DNA from: an uncultured Finegoldia sp.
Lineage (GTDB): Bacteria; Bacillota; Clostridia; Tissierellales; Peptoniphilaceae
Direction of reading: 5' to 3'
Length of the DNA: 8,557 bases
Assembly: GCF_900766215.1 (NCBI RefSeq)
Contig: NZ_CAAFUQ010000050.1
Location: 1 to 8,557 of the forward strand
A program made the translations under genes and the position numbers. The notes under the pieces are model-generated. The model saw nothing but the letters and a program-made list of their open reading frames with translations, made no database searches and was not told the DNA's origin. Of the stretch, positions 4,934-8,557 are shown in pieces; position 1 is the stretch's first letter; each line of letters begins with the position of its first letter.

Positions 4934-6473
4934 TAAAAAACTTTTTGGAATCTCTTTCCTAGTTAATTTTACATTTTCAATGTTAACAACATTGTTATCA
5001 TTAATTGTATACGATATTAATCAAAAATCATCAGATATTACTTTTGTCAAGGGAGCTTTTATTTGCTCCCTTATTCTCGTTAGAGCACTACAATTCAAGA
5101 ACTCCTTTCCCCCACTCACTAATATATGTGTGGGAAGTGCTCTTTTTACTCTTGGGTGCTTTATCTTAACCATTCAGTATCACAATTTTATATGGATGAT
5201 TTTGGGTGCTATGTTATTCGGAGTTGCGATAGGGTTGGTACCACCAGCTATCCTTACAATGATAAGTGATAACGAGAATCCTGATTTAAATTTAGGTATA
5301 TACAACTCTATTGTAGCAATTTCATCTATTTTCTCTCCGTTAGTCGGTGAGACTATTTATAAAATAAATCCACAATCAATTTTTATTGGGTGGTTTATTT
5401 CGTCCTTATTAATGACTATAGTAGCTTTTACAATCAGTCCAAAGTCAATTCAAGTAAAAGAAAGTAGGAATGAAACAAATAAACAATCAATCTCTTCTGT
5501 ACTTAATAAGGAATTTCTTATGATGTTTTTTGTATTATTTTTTACATCAATTTCTTATGGTAGTATCGTCTCCTATCTACCAATTTATTTTAAAGATATA
5601 GGAGGTTCAATAGGAATATATTATTTATTTTTCTGGTCGGGATATATTATTGTTCAGGTTTTAAAAAGTGTAAACTATTCTAGAAAAATGATTCTAATGG
5701 CAATTTGTTTTTGTGTGTTAGGCCAAACTTGTTTGATTTTATTCAATTTTACTTTATTTCTCTACCTAACTGCTTTGTTTTATGGAATAGGTTACGGCAC
5801 ACTATTTAAGGTATTTTATTCTCGTATAGGCCGTTTTAAAAGTGAAATATCCAGAAATATTGGATTCTCCGTCATAGGTCTTATTTCTTATTTAGGAGTA
5901 GGATTCGCACCTGTTTTTTTACTACCTCTTAACACAGGAACATGGAAATTATTATTTATTGGAAGCACAACCTATTCTATTATAGCTCTCTTTATCTTTT
6001 ATATTATGGAGATATTTTTAAGTGAACGAAAAATTAATGAAGTAGAAACACTTCTACCACAAAAGTTCCCTTTTCAATTTATTGATTCAATTGAAAAACT
6101 TGATTTGAAAAATAAATCTATCATATGCTCATATAGTTTTAGAAAGGAAAATCCCATATTTAAAGGACATTTCCCAAATAATCCGATTGTTCCTGGTGTA
6201 TTATTAATTGAGTCGATCGCTCAATCCTCAATACTTCTTATGTTAAAATTAAATAACAGTAATAACATTGGCGGAGACTGCTTTCTTAGTAAAGTTGAAG
6301 ACTTAAAATTTACGGAAATTCTTCGCCCAGAAGAAATATTTACAGTTAATACTAAATATGAACGTTCTTTATCAAAATTTCACTTTTTCTCATCAAAAGT
6401 ATATAATAATGAAGACGTTAAAATTTTAGAAGGGAAATTTATAGTATATTTAAACAATGACCATGACAGGTAA
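4926..6473 (+). CDS. MFS transporter fused to a FabZ-like hotdog dehydratase domain
   Basis: This is a 515-residue fusion. Residues 6-365 form about 12 hydrophobic helices in two sixes split by a charged loop (about 172-195), a major facilitator layout; GVAIGLVPPAIL lies in helix 4. Residues 375-510 are a cytoplasmic hotdog domain of the FabZ type. LLPQKFPFQFID corresponds to FabZ LLPHRYPFLLVD, FKGHFPNNPIVPGVLLIESI to FKGHFPxxPxxPGVLxxEAx, and the catalytic His415 and Glu429 are kept with the usual 14-residue spacing. FabZ dehydrates 3-hydroxyacyl-ACP. Here it probably handles or tailors the acyl chain of the exported product, tying synthesis to export at the membrane. The ATG at 4926 is preferred because TTGGAGG (4914-4920) is its ribosome site. 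A TTG at 4914 lies inside that site and is unlikely. It overlaps both neighbours. I know of no standard MFS family with this fusion. Confidence 0.8.
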   Translation: MSNKKLFGISFLVNFTFSMLTTLLSLIVYDINQKSSDITFVKGAFICSLILVRALQFKNSFPPLTNICVGSALFTLGCFILTIQYHNFIWMILGAMLFGVAIGLVPPAILTMISDNENPDLNLGIYNSIVAISSIFSPLVGETIYKINPQSIFIGWFISSLLMTIVAFTISPKSIQVKESRNETNKQSISSVLNKEFLMMFFVLFFTSISYGSIVSYLPIYFKDIGGSIGIYYLFFWSGYIIVQVLKSVNYSRKMILMAICFCVLGQTCLILFNFTLFLYLTALFYGIGYGTLFKVFYSRIGRFKSEISRNIGFSVIGLISYLGVGFAPVFLLPLNTGTWKLLFIGSTTYSIIALFIFYIMEIFLSERKINEVETLLPQKFPFQFIDSIEKLDLKNKSIICSYSFRKENPIFKGHFPNNPIVPGVLLIESIAQSSILLMLKLNNSNNIGGDCFLSKVEDLKFTEILRPEEIFTVNTKYERSLSKFHFFSSKVYNNEDVKILEGKFIVYLNNDHDR

Positions 6474-6996
6474 AGATATCATATTAGGACTATTGATTGA
6501 AAAAAGTAGAACAGGATATGAAATTAATGAAGTTTTTGAAACGATTTTTAAGCATTTTTATAAAACTAGCTATGGTATGATTTATCCAACCTTAAAACGC
6601 TTATCAGAGTCAGGACTGGTTGAAAAAGAAATAGTTATACAGAATGGCAAACCAAATAAAAATGTTTATCATATAACAGACGAAGGTAAGCAAGCTTTTA
6701 AAAATTATTTAGATACAGAGATTTCTCCAGAAAAAAGAGAGTCCGAATTTTTGGTAAGACTTTATTTTGGTCAAAGTGAAGGTAAACAAACTTTGATTAC
6801 ATGGGTGAAAGATGAATTAAACTTGTTGACAAAAAACATTACTCAACTTGAGGAGAAGCACCACGAATGGCAAGAAAAGATGTCATATAGTCAAATAATC
6901 GCCTACGAAATTGGTATTGCACAGTTTACTGCTGAAAAAAAAGTTTTGGAAAAATATTTAGCGCAATTGGAAGAAAAACATGACAATTTAATTTAA
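6457..6996 (+). CDS. PadR-family transcriptional regulator with Vir_AT-type C-terminal domain
   Basis: This is a 179-residue DNA-binding protein. Residues 5-85 are the PadR winged helix: ILGLLIEKSRTGYEI, then GMIYPTLKRLSESGLVE (helix 3 and the start of the wing), then VYHITDEGKQAF. Residues 95-175 match the mostly helical virulence-activator-like C-terminal domain used for dimerisation (ESEFLVRLYFGQ, TWVKDELNLL, and a terminal coiled-coil-like helix). PadR proteins usually repress a nearby operon and let go on binding a small hydrophobic or phenolic ligand or an antimicrobial, so this one is likely to sense the operon's product or precursor. The ATG at 6457 sits inside the end of the transporter gene (17-base overlap) with no well-placed ribosome site, which implies translational coupling. 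A second ATG at 6463 is an alternative start. The gene is intact and is the last gene of the operon. Confidence 0.88.
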   Translation: MTMTGKDIILGLLIEKSRTGYEINEVFETIFKHFYKTSYGMIYPTLKRLSESGLVEKEIVIQNGKPNKNVYHITDEGKQAFKNYLDTEISPEKRESEFLVRLYFGQSEGKQTLITWVKDELNLLTKNITQLEEKHHEWQEKMSYSQIIAYEIGIAQFTAEKKVLEKYLAQLEEKHDNLI

Positions 6997-7174
6997 GAAT
7001 ATTAAAAAGTCACAAATAGAAAATCCTCTAAACTCCCAACTACACAAAAAAGCTGGAATATTTTGTTGCGAATTTGTTGCGAAACAAGTTATTCTTAAAA
7101 TCTTGAAGACTTGAAAAAGCGATAAAATCGCCTCAAATCCGTTTATTCTTCTCTAAAAAATCGCCAAAAATACT
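6997..7174. other. Non-coding right end of the inserted element
   Basis: About 180 bases follow the PadR stop. No strong plus-strand terminator is visible. GCGAT-AAA-ATCGC (7119-7131) is a small hairpin whose T-run lies on the minus strand. The 9-mer AAAATCGCC occurs at 7124-7132 and again at 7157-7165, the second copy about 10 bases from the boundary with the resumed glucosidase gene. With the tandem 11-mers at 7062-7083 this looks like an att-type element end. Confidence 0.5.
7062..7083. repeat. Two adjacent 11-bp direct repeats, TTTGTTGCGAA
   Basis: The 11-mer occurs at 7062-7072 and 7073-7083, head to tail with no spacer, so identical sites face the same side of the helix about one turn apart. 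Direct repeats near element ends commonly bind the arm-binding domain of tyrosine integrases or an excision factor. Given the integrase relic in this element, arm-type sites are the best explanation. No third copy was noticed in the window. Confidence 0.55.
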
Positions 7175-8404
7175 ACTGGAGAAGATCGATTTGCAATTAT
7201 TTCAGGACAAAAGAAAATGTTTGATTTTGAGGAAGGATACTTTTATCCAGCAAAAGAATCAATAGATTTTTATCACCATTATAAAAAGGACCTTGCATTA
7301 CTTGCAGAAATGGGTTTCAAAACCTATCGTATGTCAATAGCATGGACGCGTATTTTTCCAAAGGGTGATGAGCTATATCCAAATGAAGCTGGTCTTCAGT
7401 TTTATGAAAATATTTTTAAAGAGTGTCGTAAGTATGGTATTGAACCTTTGGTAACCATTACACATTTTGACTGTCCTATCTACCTTATTAAACATTACGG
7501 TGGGTGGCGGAGCCGTAAAATGATTGGTTTTTATGAGCGCCTTGTACGAGCTTTATTTACTCGTTTTAAGGGGTTAGTTAAATATTGGTTGACCTTTAAC
7601 GAAATCAATATGATTTTACACGCTCCTTTTATGGGCGCTGGCTTATATTTTGAAGATGGTGAAAATCAAGAGCAAATTAAATATCAAGCAGCTCACCATG
7701 AGTTAGTGGCTTCGGCTATTGCAGTAAAAATTGCTCATGAAGTTGATCCAAATAATCAAATCGGATGTATGCTAGCTGCAGGTCAATACTATCCAAATAC
7801 GTGTCATCCACAAGATTATTGGGCTTCGATGCAAAAAAATAGAGAAAATTATTTTTTTATTGATGTGCAAGCGCGTGGCAAATACCCTAATTATGCTAAA
7901 AAACATTTTGAGCATTTAGGTATTTCAATTCAAATGACAGCAGAAGATCTTGCTTTGTTAAGAGACTATACGGTTGATTTTATTTCATTTTCTTACTATT
8001 CAAGCCGAGTAGCTTCAAGTAATCCAACCGTCAGTGAACAGGTTCAAGAAAATATTTTCGCATCACTTAAGAATCCTTACTTGAAATCTTCTGAATGGGG
8101 ATGGCAAATTGATCCGCTTGGATTACGTATTACCTTAAATGCTATCTGGGATCGTTATCAAAAACCGATGTTTATTGTTGAAAATGGACTTGGAGCAGTA
8201 GATATTCCTGATGAGAATGGTTACGTAGAAGATGATTATCGTATTGATTTAGTATCTGCAGGAACTGGTGAAATGGAAAAACGCTATGGTTTCATTTATG
8301 TTGATCGCAATAATAAAGGAGAGGGGACACTCAAGCGTTACAAGAAAAAATCGTTTTATTGGTATAAGAAGGTTATTGCAAGTAATGGCAGTCAAATAGA
8401 ATAA
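7175..8404 (+). pseudogene. 3' fragment of the GH1 6-phospho-beta-glucosidase gene, with an internal deletion
   Basis: From ACT at 7175 the frame reads TGEDRFAIISGQKKMFDFEE and continues as a GH1 phospho-beta-glucosidase. The acid/base motif is TFNEIN (Glu129 counting from the Met at 7217) and the nucleophile motif is FIVENG (Glu322). EMEKRYGF carries the Lys and Tyr that in this subfamily bind the 6-phosphate. Family members hydrolyse PTS-imported phospho-beta-glucosides such as cellobiose-6-phosphate or salicin-6-phosphate. Two defects are seen. The first 27 codons lie 4.9 kb away. In addition, DYRID (340-344) joins directly to LVSAGT, where relatives have about 30 more residues (YLxxHI...GYTxWGxID) containing the conserved active-site Trp. 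The frame is kept, so a protein could start at ATG 7217, but it lacks the N-terminal strand and this segment and should be inactive. No ribosome site favours 7217. Confidence 0.85.
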
Positions 8405-8406
8405 AG

Positions 8407-8440
8407 AACAGACTAATAACTGTTAACTCTCTTTTTCTCA
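8407..8440 (+). terminator. Weak terminator-like hairpin after the glucosidase fragment
   Basis: AACAG (8407-8411) pairs with CTGTT (8420-8424) over an 8-base loop. A pyrimidine-rich tract with five Ts follows about 7 bases later. The stem is short, so this is a tentative call. Confidence 0.3.
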
Positions 8441-8442
8441 TT

Positions 8443-8557
8443 AGACTTCCTGCGAAACTAAAATCCTAGTTCACGGTTGATCATTCCAGCAATCAAATTC
8501 ATTCGTAATCCAAACCGTTTGCGTCGATTTCGATAGGTTGTTGAAAATATTTTAAAC
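8443..8557. mobile_element. End of an IS5-family-like insertion sequence, cut by the window edge
   Basis: The sequence AGACTTCCTGCGAAACTA starting at 8443 resembles the terminal inverted repeats of streptococcal IS1381/IS1548-type elements and lies 15 bases outside a transposase stop codon. The preceding TTA could contain the 2-3 bp target duplication. The other end is beyond the window, so completeness is unknown. Confidence 0.6.
8458..8557 (-). CDS. IS5-family transposase, C-terminal part only
   Basis: On the minus strand the last 32 residues of a transposase can be read up to TAG (8458-8460). They include IFSTTYRNRRKRFGLRMNLI followed by AGMINRELGF. The YRNRRKRFGLRxNLIAG pattern is typical of the end of IS5-group DDE transposases in streptococci, where the Arg/Lys-rich segment follows the catalytic Glu. 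The start and the DDE residues are outside the window, so intactness cannot be judged. The insertion sits directly downstream of the glucosidase pseudogene and points towards it. Confidence 0.7.
   Translation of the reverse strand, partial: FKIFSTTYRNRRKRFGLRMNLIAGMINRELGF

Larger units (their letters stand above)
2276..7174. mobile_element. Degenerate integrative element inserted in a GH1 gene
   Basis: The two halves of one glucosidase gene flank about 4.9 kb of unrelated DNA. It starts within a truncated tyrosine integrase gene (minus strand) and contains a DUF3173-type gene directly upstream of that integrase, a pairing typical of integrative and conjugative or mobilisable elements of Gram-positive bacteria. 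It also holds scrambled gene remnants, an ISL3-like end, and an intact three-gene cargo operon. No relaxase, coupling protein or conjugation gene is recognisable, so it is a remnant. Boundaries come from where GH1 homology stops (2275) and resumes (about 7175), so they may be a few bases off. I see no target duplication. Because the integrase is cut exactly at the left boundary, the original left att end is missing and that junction probably arose by a later deletion or illegitimate recombination. Confidence 0.75.

Noticed and set aside
7124..7165. AAAATCGCC copies at 7124 and 7157 as att duplication
   Set aside because: Both copies lie on the same side of the element and no copy is present at the left junction, so they cannot be the flanking target duplication. 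They are mentioned only as local repeats.
2276..7174. A functional integrative and conjugative element
   Set aside because: No relaxase, type IV coupling protein or transfer gene is visible, the integrase lacks its catalytic C-terminus, and the left att end is missing.
1..8557. CRISPR array, tRNA or rRNA genes
   Set aside because: No regularly spaced repeats and no tRNA- or rRNA-like sequence were seen on either strand.

Overview
The window looks like chromosomal DNA of a low-GC Gram-positive coccus, most likely a Streptococcus. Strong AGGAGG-type ribosome sites, TGnTATAAT promoters, a streptococcal-looking 6-phospho-beta-glucosidase and ISL3- and IS5-like sequence ends all point that way. 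The species cannot be named from this sequence alone.

Layout. Positions 1-108 hold the terminator of an upstream gene, followed by about 330 bases without a recognisable gene. Two intact housekeeping-type genes follow, each with its own extended -10 promoter: a Cof/HAD-IIB phosphatase (499-1320) and a small cytoplasmic SGNH/GDSL hydrolase (1421-2035). A hairpin region (2083-2160) then leads into a GH1 6-phospho-beta-glucosidase gene that is split. Its first 27 codons lie at 2195-2275 and the rest resumes in frame at 7175-8404. About 4.9 kb of foreign DNA sits between the halves. The 3' half also carries a separate in-frame deletion, so the enzyme is dead twice over. The window ends inside an IS5-type transposase on the minus strand.

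The inserted segment has two parts. The left part (2276 to about 3960) is the wreck of an integrative element: a tyrosine integrase missing its catalytic C-terminus and carrying several frameshifts and stops, a DUF3173-type small protein with an internal stop, two unidentified shattered genes, and what looks like one end of an ISL3-family insertion sequence. The right part (about 4070-6996) is an intact operon behind a near-consensus promoter (TTGAAA, 17 bp, TATAAT). Two perfectly adjacent 11-bp repeats (TTTGTTGCGAA) near the right boundary look like recombinase-binding sites.

The operon is the most interesting content. Gene 1 is a two-part acyltransferase whose N-terminal half resembles the LuxI/FeeM/PEP-CTERM-associated N-acyltransferase fold. 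Gene 2 is a fusion of a 12-helix MFS transporter with a C-terminal FabZ-like hotdog dehydratase that keeps the catalytic His and Glu. Gene 3 is a PadR regulator with the Vir_AT-type C-terminal domain. The genes overlap (4926-4933 and 6457-6473), so they are probably co-translated. A coherent but unproven reading is a self-contained cassette that makes an N-acylated small molecule from acyl-ACP, exports it, and is controlled by PadR. It has stayed open while everything around it in the element decayed.
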